In this document: positions 32,500-44,334 of the stretch, piece after piece
How positions within the stretch are numbered: position 1 is the first letter of the stretch
Layout: each line of letters starts with the position of its first letter
NCBI RefSeq assembly: GCF_026151205.1
Contig: NC_087081.1
Location: 6,877,246-6,941,245 of the forward strand
Length of the DNA: 64,000 nt
Direction of reading: 5' to 3'
DNA from: Bolinopsis microptera
Lineage: Eukaryota; Ctenophora; Tentaculata; Lobata; Bolinopsidae
Notes under the pieces: generated by a model
What the model was told of the DNA's origin: nothing
The model's database searches: none
What the model saw: the letters and a program-made list of their open reading frames with translations, nothing else
Made by a program: the position numbers and the translations under genes

Positions 32500-32600
32500 G
32501 ACTCCAATATATAGTGAAGATGTGTTGTGTAAAGTCTCCAATATAGTGAAGATGTGTTGTGTAAAGTCTCCAATATAGTGAAGATGTGTTGTGTAGAGTC
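32500..32600 (+). repeat. 32-34-bp tandem repeat, three copies
   Basis: GTCTCCAATATAGTGAAGAT plus GTGTTGTGTAAA, repeated from 32500. Confidence 0.88.
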
Positions 32601-32715
32601 AGTGGTTTCCCAATTGTCACCTTCAAACCCAAACGTGATAACTTGTAAGCACGGTATTAGGCTTAGGTTTAGTAGAACAAATCAAACATGAGTGAGTCAC
32701 GTGATGCGAATGTGT

Positions 32716-32750
32716 TTTTCAGTGGGCGTGGAGTGGGCGTGGAGTGTGAT
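32716..32750 (+). promoter_or_regulatory. Tandem GTGGGCGTGGA (KLF/Sp-like) sites
   Basis: AGTGGGCGTGGAGTGGGCGT: two 11-bp copies of a GGGCGTGG motif, about 20 bp after a CACGTG E-box. No adjacent gene is known, so its relevance is uncertain. Confidence 0.25.
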
Positions 32751-33039
32751 CAGACGGACTGATTCCAGACCTATACGTAATAGTTATATCACCATTCACA
32801 AGCTGAAATGATGAATATTAATAAGTGTTAAAAATGTGGGTATATAATTATAATACGGGGTACGTAAGCTTTTGATTCTACATATCTCTGCCTCATTGAA
32901 CATTGATTGTCTCAATTGATTGTCTCAATTGTCTCAATATCAGTCGGTCGTTTTGATACCTTTGAAGTTTGAACTCATTAAAAATAGAGTAATTGAGTGA
33001 TTGAGCAGAGATATTCTGTTTCAAACCTTCCTTTACGTA

Positions 33040-33125
33040 CACCCTTAATCTCCTGTCTCTATCTGGTACTCTGAGACAGAAACACCCTTAATCTCCTGTC
33101 TCTATCTTGTACTCTGAGACAGAAA
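33040..33125 (+). repeat. 43-bp tandem duplication
   Basis: CACCCTTAATCTCCTGTCTC through ACTCTGAGACAGAAA occurs twice, with one substitution. Confidence 0.9.
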
Positions 33126-34226
33126 AAGATGAAAGAAGCAGAAATAGTCGACTCCGCAGTTAGCACATACTTGTAACGGACTTTTGTCGGATTACCTTTG
33201 TGAGTATTGGTATTGCTACAGTTCTAGATGGTAAATAAGTTATAACTCATCGGCATATCATCCTGGAAACTCACTTGAATGGCTTGATCTAAAGGTGAAA
33301 ACTGGAGGTGGAGTGACCCATAATAGTGCAGTGTTTTTCTGGATGCAACATTTTTTGATGTCCTGACAAATTTTTTTGTCTCTCAACTTTTTTGGTGTAG
33401 TTTTTACCTTATTTGGTTGTGTTGCCATGGTAATATCACCTGTTGTCTATTCGGATTGTTTGAAGCATATTTCTGATTAGTTTTTGTTAGACACTGTGAG
33501 TTTAACCAGAAGCAATCAAATATTTGTTTCAAACGATGTGTATATTTATAGAAGCAACATATGTTGCCAAATGGTATTATGTAGACTTTTGAGTGAACAG
33601 TCTGTGAGTCTGGGAGTACTATAGAGATGGCTAGGTCTTTCTCATTTGATTTCAGCTCTAGACATTTCATTATGAGTCACAAATTGGACTATTCTATCAC
33701 GAGCTTTCCATTTCAAGCATTTTCTTTAAATTCTCAACCAGTTTATTTGAGGTGTTTTATAATTGTAAACTCTCAACTCCTATCCGGATTCTTTCAAATA
33801 GCCAAAGAACCAAGAAAGTTCGAGCTTGGCGAGACTCTGATACCGAAATAAAGTCGCTGATCAAACCTTGAATACCACGAACATGAACTGTTTTCTTATC
33901 ACGTGTCTTGGTCTAACCAATCATACCGCTAGATTCTGCCCTGGGATTTCCTTTAAACCCTGAATAACACTTGAAGTTGAATAAGACTCGTGGTTGTCCG
34001 TCAATTTACGCGTAGTCTCTGTAGATTAACACGTAGCTTTAGCAGTCTCCCTCTCAGCTGTTCATCTTATGTGCTTATCTAGAGAGACAGTATTTAGTAT
34101 CAGTATAATAAACTTGCTCTGCTCTAGCATTGAATAATAAAGTATTAATTTCGTTAATATTTTTGTTTCATGGTTTTCGACATAATGAACGTGGTTTTGC
34201 TTGAATTTTGCACTTATTTTAGTCTC
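33126..34226. other. Mostly noncoding; E-box/CCAAT repeat
   Basis: GTTTTCTTATCACGTGTCTT followed by CTAACCAATCAT (about 33890-33935) recurs with few changes at about 34920-34965, combining CACGTG and a CCAAT motif. An open frame at 33627-33851 has no support. Confidence 0.4.
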
Positions 34227-34508
34227 TCATCTCTTCATCTCATGAATGTCAGCCAATCCAAATGCACATAAAAATAAATCGTTACCGGACCACTTTTGAC
34301 CGATACAGGCAAAAATACGTTTATTTAAGTATTTTAGAGTTCCTAGCGTATTGAGTAGAAATACCACGATTCCAATTAATATAATTATCTGTGAACCCCA
34401 AACTCCAATTCTAAAACATTGCACTATAATATCGTAAATATTTGTCGTGGTTGCTGTCATAAACCAACTGATACCTACTTTCATGATAGTCCAGTCATTT
34501 ATGGACAT
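34227..34508 (-). pseudogene. GPCR-like TM1-TM2 fragment
   Basis: The 93-codon frame has a hydrophobic segment IIILIGIVVFLLNTLGTLKY with Asn where TM1 of rhodopsin-type receptors has it, a basic loop, then NDLFLCAFGLADI, matching the TM2 pattern (L..A.LAD). It then ends in HEMKR and a stop, so only two helices are encoded. Either a truncated pseudogene or a first exon whose donor I cannot see. Not closely similar to the receptor at 9920-10990. Confidence 0.5.
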
Positions 34509-35280
34509 TTATGGAAATGAACCTGCAAATTTTCCAGATTATTAACTACTATATAAACATGCATATGCGGCTTCGTTTAAGCCTATTTTGAAGTCTCTAC
34601 TACCTTTAGAAATAAAGGGTCAGTTGCGTCGTTGGGTCAATATGGGTGTGGCCCTCCTGGGTTTTCCCCACGGTAAAAAAAATGTCTCCAACCGAAAATC
34701 GTTTATTTATACCTTTGAGAAGGTCCGTGCAAAGTTTCGTGAGTATCTGAAGATTTGCAGGTAGATGTCATTAAATGACTGGACTATAACACCTGTTAAA
34801 ACGTAACTTTGATAAGTTTTCCTGCAAATTACGTTAGTGAGAAGTATTTAGCACGTGTTCACCAAACCCATCTTACTGACAACTGGTCATTACACGTGTC
34901 AAACACACCAATCAGAGAGCTGTTTTCTTATCACGTGTCTTGAGCTAACCAATCATAACGCTGGATTCCGCCCACGTGCATGCTTCTAAGTTTTGCAGAG
35001 ATTTTCTCTTTGGTAAAGATTCTCATAGGATTTCATATTGTCATTACTTCATTAAATTTACTGCAGTGAAGTAATAACAACATTGTTATCACTTATCATG
35101 ACGGTTAACTTTGGCTCAGGTTATTTAGTTTGGTCATGAGAAGAAGAAGTGCACTTAGACACCACTAAATATTGTCTGGAAATTAGCAAACTAAATAGAG
35201 TCGTATTATATTCTTGATCTGCTGCATACCTTAACCTCTTAACCCACACGAGTCGACCGTGTTAAACTCTCGCATAGTTT

Positions 35281-35400
35281 GGGGTTCAAGCTATCCATGT
35301 TGTTTAACAAGAAATTACAGTGCCAATGATTACGTAAATATTACCATTTTGTAAATGATATCATTAAAAATGAAATCATTCCGAAACAATTTGAAAGTAA
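35281..35400 (-). repeat. Diverged duplication, copy 1
   Basis: Matches 35700-35825 in the same orientation (AATGATATCA, AGTAAAG and CTTGTTAAA blocks). On the minus strand both copies have an aligned frame: NFLLNNMDSLNPKLC here, NCLLNTIDQ...NPKNLNC in the other. Confidence 0.55.
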
Positions 35401-35474
35401 AGTTTTTCTTAAGACTTTAAGACGGCTCATGTGAAAAGGGATTTTCACATTATTAAGTGAATGGTAATATATTG

Positions 35475-35732
35475 TCATTTCTTTATTAAATTAAGTTGTG
35501 CGGATATAGCAAGTATGACGATTGTCATATTATCTAAGGCTCGACCTATATAAAGGTTAAATATCACTAAGAAATTGGCAGAGTGATTTAAATCGTATTG
35601 ATAACTGTTTTTGCAGTTTTGATTCTTAATACACATATTTTCACTCGAGTCTATACTGATCAACTCTCGACAATTCAAGTTTTTTGGGTTCCAGACCATG
35701 TTTATTTGGGTTTGGTCAATGGTATTTAACAA
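35475..35732 (-). CDS. Unrecognised open frame beside the duplication
   Basis: 85 codons from CTG/ATG-less start through NCRELISIDSSENMC, KNQNCKNSYQ and a hydrophobic end NMTIVILAISAQLNL. The N-terminal part is conserved in frame with the duplicated copy at 35281-35400, which gives slight support for coding origin. Could be an exon of a receptor-like gene or a decayed copy; no splice sites are clear. Confidence 0.25.
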   Translation of the reverse strand: MLNTIDQTQINMVWNPKNLNCRELISIDSSENMCIKNQNCKNSYQYDLNHSANFLVIFNLYIGRALDNMTIVILAISAQLNLIKK

Positions 35733-35825
35733 GCAATTCTGCGTGCTGCAATTTACTGAGAATTACGTAGATAATAGCACTTTGTAAATGATATCACTCC
35801 GACATAATTTGAGAGTAAAGCTTAT
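35700..35825 (-). repeat. Diverged duplication, copy 2
   Basis: Partner of 35281-35400, about 430 bp away. Confidence 0.55.
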
Positions 35826-38800
35826 CTCCCACCCGCTTGCCACGAACCCCTCGTCCATCAGTCTTGTTAAATCACGGTTAATCATCATTTAAATTATTAC
35901 GCCATGTTTAATTTGTTTATTTCATAGTCGCTATTTCCATTGTCTTAAATCCATATACATTTTAAACTGCAACCTTAAGTTTACCCAGTTTCAAGCTGGC
36001 TAGGTCAGCTGAGGGTTGTTCAAGGCACGAACACTGTGCCATTGAATTCTAAATACCGTACTCCGGACCAACATGCACCTCTGAATTCTGTTTTCCGTTC
36101 ATTTCCCACCTTTTTCTGTCCTCTGCCATGCACTATTTAATTATATAATATATAGTGCTTGGTAGAGAGTTGAAGTGTATGTACTTCTTGTCAAAGTAAA
36201 GATAGACCATTACTTCTTGGTAAAAATAGAGCAGTAACTTGTCCCACTTTTCTTTTCTTTCCAGATTTCTTTCCTTGCTGTTAATTACAATTCATAGCGC
36301 TGGCCATAAAGGTACGTTGATATATCGGTCAGTATACGAGTCGGGAGATTTCACTTCGGGTGAATCTGGGTAGGCGATACAAGCTTGCTTTCTCAATAGA
36401 TTTATTCGGATAACGCATAGTTCTGGAATTAAATATTGATCTTAACTGATTTTATCGAGTTTTTTTTTCTGGAGTCGACTCAGCGAGAAGCAGGATATTA
36501 GTAATCCGGAAATGATTTCGAACTTGTGATAAATAGATGTTCATACTGACACACTAGATCAACGTTAGATCAACCGGTTGATAGCCGGTTAATAGCCTGT
36601 TCGCATTACATCTATTTGCCGATAAGGCTAGTTCACTTATCGCATGTTCTTAAGTAATTACCAAGTGGCTTGATGATAGATTGATCCAAATCATCCAGCC
36701 GTGCGTGCACTGTGTGGGAAGTAACTAGTGGTAACAAAGGTAATCAGGTACCATAGTTACACAGTTACCAGGTTTCCATGGTACCTATATAGCCATATGC
36801 TGTAATTCTCCGAGACGTGTGAATTTTGCTGAATTTTTTCACACTTTTGTCGGTATTTCTGTTCTATATTTTGCAAGCTGCAAATTGGCCACGTTGGGTT
36901 CTTGCATTTTCCGTGTCTTGCACGAGACGTTTCCTAGCGACTTACCGGGGACATACAGTTTCTGCTCCCAGAAAAAAAAATCGAAATCGTCCGATATATA
37001 TTATCGTTATTCGCCCCATTCTTTCTGTTTCTGTTATCTGACGATGTCATTTTGACAGTTCAAATTATTCCTCATCAGAAGGTTCTGAGATGATAAGATG
37101 AAACCATTAGGTAGCGGACATTTGTGTGACTTCCACAACGCAATCAGCACTCATTACACTTGAGCTGAAAAAACAAGGCACTCCAAAGTTTGCTATATTC
37201 TTTATGACTTTATAAAGTCAGTTTCAAATTTCAAAAATAGCTGCTCCAAGCTCAACATGTGCTGTTGGTTGATAAATCGTTAATAGAAAGCTATTAATTC
37301 ACGGCCCATGGCGCCAGCGGCATGAGATCTTATGTTCTATATAAGCCACATATTTTACAACAGAAGCCTAGAATCTGTGCAAGTTTGACAGTTCAGATGC
37401 AGTTTCATTTTCGGCGTTCTCTGTCCCCTCGGGAATTTTAAATTTCCAGCTGTTACATCTTAAAAGCATTTATTAATTTTTATTAATGTTGATATTATTA
37501 AAATGCTATTTATTTATTAAAATAGGTCTTTGAACCACCGGCACCGTTAGGGAAAACAATTATATTTCTGTTCAAATGTGAGCTGTCTATTTCGAACGAG
37601 CGGGAAACCTCATGAGTCATCATGTATGACGTTGATTTCCGATCCTAAGGATTAGTTTTAGCATTGTGTTATTCATTTGGTTTGTTGATGCGGTGATAGT
37701 CGCACCCTTTGGGTGGAATCGTCGTTAAATTTTCCAGCTTTACTTTATTAACTAATAACGTATATAGTTGACAGTTGTTGAAAGTATTAAAGCATAGAAT
37801 TTATGTTAAAACTTATAGGGTCCGGGTGGAAGTCAGGACTAGATTAGGGGCACGTGTTATTCAGTTAAAGATGTTGATAAAGGGTAAATGTAGGGGCCTA
37901 GGGTAAAGGTTTATATGGGTTTGGATGAGAGTTTGAGGTAAGGGATATATTTTAATTTTCAGTTTTGGACGAATCAATTGTTTTATCATCGTAGGAATTT
38001 TTTCTCAAGCACAAATTATCAATTCATTCAATGACTCTTAAAAACTTCTGTTTTCAGTGCATGTTATTGCGAAATTTCAACACCGGATTTTACTGGAACG
38101 AATGAAATAGTTGCAATAACATAAACTTCATTTTCAGACTTTAATGGCCACTAAGTACTTAAGTACATCAAATTCTACTTTATTTGAGACTTGTAGGTTC
38201 ATTCAGTAATGTTTATCCGAGAAATACTTTGACTAGTCCATTCATATGATAATAAATATATTATATTTATAAATAATTATCAGTGAGTACATTACCCTGC
38301 GTGGCCCTACGATCCCATGAGGTCTTTGGCCATTTAACTATATTTATTCAATCTGAGGACCTCCACCCTTTCATCTATAAATCTACATCTGATCAACACT
38401 AATTTAATGTGATAATTGATGGGATTATTTGACGGCAGACCAATGACCGTCTTGAAATCACCATGGCAATCGTACTAATCACCATGGTGATCTTACCATT
38501 GCTCCAAATAAATTTACCACCTGGTTTACTTACTGCAATAATAAATTATGCCGATTTTTTATATCACTAGCCCGTAGTAATATGGTCTATTTTTGTAGGT
38601 CTAACGAAAGATTTTCATTTTTAATCTATTCTATTGTCTCTTTCTCTCGGAAATAACTAACCAACTCGTCTTTTTTAATCTTTTCTATTGACTAAGTTTC
38701 GGAAATGACCATGCGTAGTCGGCTGCGGTTGGAACACTATATTATAAAGCTGCCTATTAAATATAGTATATATTAGCAAATTATCATATTTGGATAAGGG

Positions 38801-39229
38801 TTAAACTAGTAATAGTATACAGATACCTACGTAAATCTTCGCCAGCTCTCTTCTAGAAGAAATCTCACATCTGAACTTGCATTGTTTGTGGCCAGAGGAG
38901 ATATGAAAGTGCTTCAATCCTGGCCTGAGAAAGGAGTGAACTCGTGCTTTGTTTCCATGGTTAAAACTTTTGCTGGAATTCTCCATCTTGTACCATGCAT
39001 GAGCTGGATGCAATTTATTATCCGACCCACTTGGACGTGGTATTCTAATTATATACTAGCTTGTAATAGTCTGCATTGCATCTTCTTTTTCCAATTTTAA
39101 CGCAAGTGTACCGACACTTCCAGCTGAATAACGTTCGGCTTTCTAGTATTTCTGAAGAATTTAACAATTTTGTTAAACAACCACACTTCCGACATTTATA
39201 ACCATTGTCATAAACTTTACTTTATTTAG
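35826..39229. other. Noncoding, probable intron
   Basis: AT-rich with no convincing exon. Overlapping plus-strand frames at 36819-37055 and opposing frames at 38801-39100 lack supporting splice sites or composition. X-box-like GTACCATAGTTAC motifs lie near 36750-36785. Confidence 0.4.
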
Positions 39230-39243
39230 ATAACAATGATCAG

Positions 39244-39612
39244 AATCACATCTCTGTCCCGGCCCAAGAACCGTCTTCCTCCCCTCAAGAAGAACAAGTC
39301 CTCCTCCCGTGTGTTACCCTCTCTCCCCATCCCCCTGAAGAAAAAGAAGAATGTAGTTGAGCCATGTACTATCAGTAGTAATCGTGCCCAGATTCTCTCA
39401 GAGGACTTCAGTCCTACTACATTCCTCCGTAGGAACGGGTTCGGGAACTTCCAGCGAGACCCGGACCAGGACGTGGACTACAGTGACGAGTCGGACAGTG
39501 ATTGTCGTCCCTGTACCCAGGAAAGTGCAACAGATCACTTCCTGAAGAGGGAGGTGAACTTCACAGTGCTGGCGGAGGGATATATCCCTGGGTTTGCCAA
39601 GGACAAGTTCAG
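39244..39612 (+). CDS. Large candidate exon, basic then acidic, ends in KFR
   Basis: Acceptor AACAATGATCAG at 39244 (phase 2) or ATTTAG at 39230 (phase 0; includes an ATG at 39236); donor AAGTTCAG|gtcagtgt. Encodes a Lys/Pro-rich start (PKNRLPPLKKNKSSSRVLPS), then a Ser/Asp/Glu cluster (DPDQDVDYSDESDSD) and VNFTVLAEGYIPGFAKDKF with a split Arg. GC content and codon use stand out from the flanks. Looks like a largely disordered, possibly nuclear protein; family unknown. It would accept the phase-2 exons at 23422 and 24895. Confidence 0.6.
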
Positions 39613-40308
39613 GTCAGTGTAGCTGCTTTATCTCTTAGTCTTACTGTTTAGTGTCTGTTTACCGATGAATGTATATTTTATCTAGATAAACAGATAACCT
39701 TTTTAAACAAAGTATCGGAGATAATTATCTGTTACGATTACCGGAGTGGATACTGGATAGCCTAGTCAGTGTCTGGTTTATCAGCTTTCTCAACTCGTAT
39801 TCTTACTTTTTGTTGTTATATCACCTAATTCCTTTCATAGTGTTATCAATGATTTCATATCATCAATATTTATCATTTCTAAGTAGCGTGAATTATTATT
39901 AATTGGAAAAATGTAGCCACAAACCACAGCTATTACAATTTTCTTCCACCAGAAAAGGAGGGAGGGGTTATGATACATTTTTTGGTGGGGCGGTTGCCAC
40001 CCATCATGTTAGTAGAATTGAAAGTTCTAAACAAAGTCAAACTTAGTTGTGTTAAAAGTATTTAAGTTAATGAATATTACGCATTTGTTAAAACAGTTAT
40101 AAAAACATCAATAGGGAAACAGATAAATGCACCTGTCACACGAACGGTGCACCCATGCTAATAACATTATTGGTTGTAATAATAATGTTGTAGATACCTC
40201 ATACCAGCTCCCGGTATTGTGGTTGTTCATTAGTTCTCTTGTGTGTCGACACTCTGCTGGTACTACGTCTGCCGTGGATTCTCAACTTAACATTTTATTT
40301 GACTACAG
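39613..40308. other. Probable intron
   Basis: Between two candidate exons. The right end has a fair acceptor, CATTTTATTTGACTACAG. Confidence 0.45.
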
Positions 40309-41456
40309 ACCTCAGATCTCATAATGAAAAAACCAATGGGTAATGCTGAGGATGTTTTTCTGCCGACATCACCCGTAGCAATATCACCCGTAGCAACATC
40401 ACCCGTAGCAACATCACCTGTAGCAACATCACCTGTAGCAACATCACCTGTAGCAACATCACCTGTAGCAACATCATCCTTAGCAACATCACCTGTAGCA
40501 ACATCACCTGTAGCAACATCACCTGTAGCAATATCACCTGTAGCAACATCACCTGGAGCAACATCACCTGTAGCAACATCACCCGTAGCAATATCACCTG
40601 TGGCAATATCACCTGTAGCAACATCACCTGTAGCAACATCACCTGTAGCAATATCACCTGTAGCAATATCACCTGTAGCAACATCACCTGTAGCAACATC
40701 ATCCTTAGCAACATCACCTGTAGCAACATCACCTGTAGCAACATCACCTGTAGCAATATCACCTGTAGCAACATCACCTGGAGCAACATCACCTGTAGCA
40801 ACATCACCCGTAGCAATATCACCTGTGGCAATATCACCTGTAGCAACATCACCTGTAGCAACATCACCTGTAGCAACATCACCTGTAGCAACATCACCTG
40901 TAGCAACATCACCTGTAGCAACATCACCCGTAGCAATATCACCTGTGGCAATATCACCTGTAGCAACATCACCTGTAGCAACATCACCTGTAGCAACATC
41001 ACCTGTAGTAACATCACCTGTTGCAACATCACCCACCGGCTCTTTACCCAATATCACTGAAATATCACCTACTGTCACATCACCTGTTGAACCCAAAAAG
41101 AAAGCTGCTATTGAAGACAGACCCCAGAACACCTCAACCATCCATCCCTGTAGACGACCCTCCCGCAAGATAAAGATAGTCCAGGACCTGAATACCGGGG
41201 AATGTAACGGAGTTAACAAAAGGAGGAGTTCCTCATTCCACCAACAAGAGGGGAGGAGTTCACGGTGTTCTAGTTTAAAAGAGGAGGCATGTTCTGGATC
41301 TTCTTCTCTCATGGACATGAATCTAGGGAGGGAGCTGGGGGAGAAGGGTCAGCTGGGAGAGAAGAGTCAGGGTAAAGATTTAGAGCGTTTCTTGAAGGTG
41401 GACAGTTCAATGTTTGGTCATCTTCAAATAGACCAGGTGTTGATGGTGGAGTGCAG
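40309..41456 (+). CDS. Large candidate exon with TSPVA repeats
   Basis: Acceptor TTTGACTACAG (phase 0) or ACCTCAG at 40316 (phase 1); donor GTGCAG|gttggtg, phase 2. Opens TSDLIMKKPMGNAEDVFLPT, then about 44 units of TSPVA (variants ISPVA, TSPGA, TSSLA), then a basic stretch (EPKKKAAIEDRP, RRPSRKIKIV), a Ser/Gly/Glu-rich part and DLERFLKVDSSMFGHLQIDQ. Unique sequence on both sides in the same frame supports coding on plus rather than the minus-strand TGDVA frame. The repeat is likely a disordered, phosphorylatable linker. Its entry phase does not match the 39244 exon, so an intermediate exon may be missing. Confidence 0.6.
40369..41032 (+). repeat. 15-bp coding minisatellite with 225-bp higher-order unit
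   Basis: Unit ACATCACCTGTAGCA, about 44 copies. Marked variants (ATCATCCTTAGCA at 40471 and 40696; ACCCGTAGCA followed by TGTGGCA at 40581 and 40806) recur 225 bp apart, i.e. 15 units, showing block duplication. All changes preserve the frame. Confidence 0.95.
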
Positions 41457-43261
41457 GTTGGTGTTTTTATTTTTATCTAGTTTTTAATATTTCTATTGGT
41501 TTTTATTATTTTTAATCTTGTGTTTTCAAGGAGGAGTTTTTAGCGTTCTTTGAATACTGATTAAGTGCAGTCAACGCTAAGTTATTTTGCAATTTCTCAG
41601 GTTATAGTTAAAGCATCATTATTCATTAACACAACATAATGTGATGAATGATATACTAACATTTTTAGCGTGAAACGTAAAACTTGACCTGAGCTGGATG
41701 GAAACTCTGGAAAATTAAACATGTTTCAATAGAAACCGGAGGTCTCATACGACTTTACGGGCTTATACGACTTTACTGTCTAAATTTATTTAAAAATTCG
41801 TGAATTGAATAATGTAAGGCTGCTCCCACGATTAAAAACTAAAAAGGGTAAAGTTTCATTTTTTGATTTTACTCATTGTATGGAATTTTTTATTAACTTA
41901 TTTACAAAGCGGTTTTCCATATCCGCACTTTTTTTCACCGATCACACAAGCTCACTATTTTAGCCGCTGAAGAAAACCGTACACTGTGTTAACCTTTTTG
42001 CTATTAGAAGTAGTATAGTGTAAGGCCAAAAAAGGGGCTGACCTTTATCTATGGATTCAAACAATTATATTCATATTGTTTAAACACATTTTAAAGGCCA
42101 ACATAAATCATTTTCGTTGACAATAAAAATAGGTTTGGATTTGCAGTATCTTCAGTTTTAAACTTCAATTTCCCCTGCTAATTCAATTATTTTCTGGTTA
42201 GGTCTGGCAGAGAAATACAGTCAACAGATCACTCAATCAATGAAGTTTAATTGATAATGTGCACCATGGATTCCAATTGATTGACTTAGAAACTATACAG
42301 TCCCTTACTCGAGTAGTTCAACAACACTTGCTGTTAAAGCTCCAAAATTTAACATCTTTGTTGTCCCCCTTTGTTTGAGAAGCTAGATCAAAACTTTGTG
42401 GAGCTTGATCAGTGGAGGGACAGCAGCCTTATTATATTAAATATCTGAGCTCAAAATTTACTCTACGCTAATGGACAAACAATGATCTGAAACATTCCTG
42501 AAATCCCCACAGTTTTCTATAGATATACTTCCACTTTAATATCCCCTCATGAGCACCCGTTAGTACTTCTTCGTAATGTCTTCGTTCTTGTAAATTGTAT
42601 ACGGACTAGTGCGTAGTTCAGAGTAAGATCGTTTTCAGTAAAGAGATGAGCCCTCTCCTCTCCCACGTGATGCCCATATAAGGAGTGTATAACACCTAGG
42701 TGTTTAGTGTTACTGAGTAGTAGTAGGTGCTTCACGTCCAGTGCCACCTACTATAACATACCCTTATAGTATCCCACTATATCAAACTATCTGCAATACC
42801 AAGCTTGTACCTGTATGGTTCTGCATAAAGCCCTTACAACGTTAGCAACTATTATGTCATAGTAACAACTGTAGTAATCTCCCTAGTGATGACTGTATGT
42901 ATCTTAGATCATTTTGCATTTTCACTGGAACTGAACCACCGATTTGAGAGATATTTTTTGTGTGATATCTCAGGGTTGGCAAATAGAAATTCGCCCAAAC
43001 TTACACAGATTATTCCACCTATAACCATCATACTTTATGGAAAGTTTCAAGAAAATCGTATGGTAGGATCCGACATAAACTATTGTACGAAAATTGAAAA
43101 ACCTAACTTCGGAGTCGCCCAATCACAGTAAAATAGTCTCTACCTCAACATTCCCTGAAGCCGAGGGCTGGTCATCCACGTGATGTCTATATTTAAAGGG
43201 GTGTATTGTTATCACCTCAATTGCTGTTGTTTAGCGGTGCAGTGATTTTATGTTACTTTTT
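41457..43261. other. Noncoding, probable intron
   Basis: No exon supported. A 66-codon minus-strand frame (42547-42747) has reasonable composition but no splice sites I trust. Confidence 0.4.
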
Positions 43262-43597
43262 GTTGCTATAGTAACAAAAACCACTAGTGAACAGTGTTGC
43301 TATAGTAACAGAAACCACAAGTGAACAGTGTTGCTATAGTAACAGAAACCACTAGTGAACAGTGTTGCTATAGTAACAGAAACCACAAGTGAACAGTGTT
43401 GCTATAGTAACAGAAACCACTAGTGAAAAGTGTTGCTATAGTAACAGAAACCACAAGTGAACAGTGTTGCTATAGTAACAGAAACCACAAGTGAACAGTG
43501 TTGCTATAGTAACAGAAACCACAAGTGAACAGTGTTGCTATAGTAACAGAAACCACAAGTGAACAGTGTTGCTATAGTAACAGAAACCACTAGTGAA
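43262..43597 (+). repeat. 34-bp array carrying X-box-like palindrome, ten copies
   Basis: Unit GTTGCTATAGTAACAGAAAC then CACAAGTGAACAGT, starting 43262 and repeating every 34 bp. GTTGCTATAGTAAC is an imperfect palindrome of the RFX X-box form (GTTRCY-N2-RGYAAC). Alternation of ACTAGT and ACAAGT variants suggests dimer-wise amplification. Confidence 0.93.
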
Positions 43598-44334
43598 TAT
43601 AGTGAATATCCTGCACAACTAAAACTACGGCAGCATACTGCCCAAGTCTAGCCTTGAAGCTGTTTTATTTTAACCTAGAGTGCTGTTATTCAGCAATTGT
43701 TCATTAGGGCGAAACTTATTTAAAAATAGACAGTGCTTGAAAATACGTTGGTTGTATTACTTTAGCAATGTGTCGGCGTGTGTTACCATAGTAACAGTCT
43801 GCATTGTTACCGTGTCAGTTGCTAATTAAAAGCAATTATACAATAATTAAGTTCAATTTCACACTGCTTTAATTCGAAACACCTTTTCCAATAGCTAACA
43901 ATGCTTGTTACCAATATACTGGTTTTCTTTCCTCGTATCTAGGTTTGATGTATCGTTAATCTTGGCATTTGGTATTTGCATAATATATCGTTATTCGTTC
44001 TGGTGTTGAAACAGTTTGTAAAATCCCTAGCCTCCTTTTAGTAGAAGTGATACGAAGAATTTCATTGACGAAGATTGAAATGCTTTAAAGATTCTGCTGA
44101 AGCGGAATTAGAGATAACTTATCTTATCGGACTTTATTTAGAGTTTAGACGAACATTACGTGGACGCTTGAGGGCATTCACTAATCCACTGTTTAGTTCT
44201 GGTGTAGAAGAGACCTGTTCTGGTGTAGAAGAGACCTGTTCTGGTGTGTTACCATAGCAATATTGGTGTGATGATAACCTCAAAAACAACACTTAAACAT
44301 GCGAGGTGAGACAAGTGCAAATAAACTACTAATT
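43598..44334. other. Mostly noncoding
   Basis: A GTTACCATAGTAAC palindrome sits at about 43782. A 21-bp repeat (TTCTGGTGTAGAAGAGACCTG) at 44207-44250 lies at the end of a 60-codon open frame that I cannot support as a gene. Confidence 0.35.

Noticed and set aside
32312-32632. 106-codon minus-strand frame
   Set aside because: Composed of 11-bp and 32-bp minisatellites.
39357-39545. 62-codon alternate-frame ORF inside the 39244 exon
   Set aside because: Shadow of the main frame, which has a consensus donor and protein-like composition.
40287-41318. Minus-strand 343- and 237-codon frames (TGDVA and LLQVM repeats)
   Set aside because: Shadows of the 15-bp repeat; the plus frame has unique basic sequence and a donor after the repeat.
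43262-43597. CRISPR-like regular repeat array
   Set aside because: Contiguous tandem repeats without unique spacers, in a eukaryotic context.
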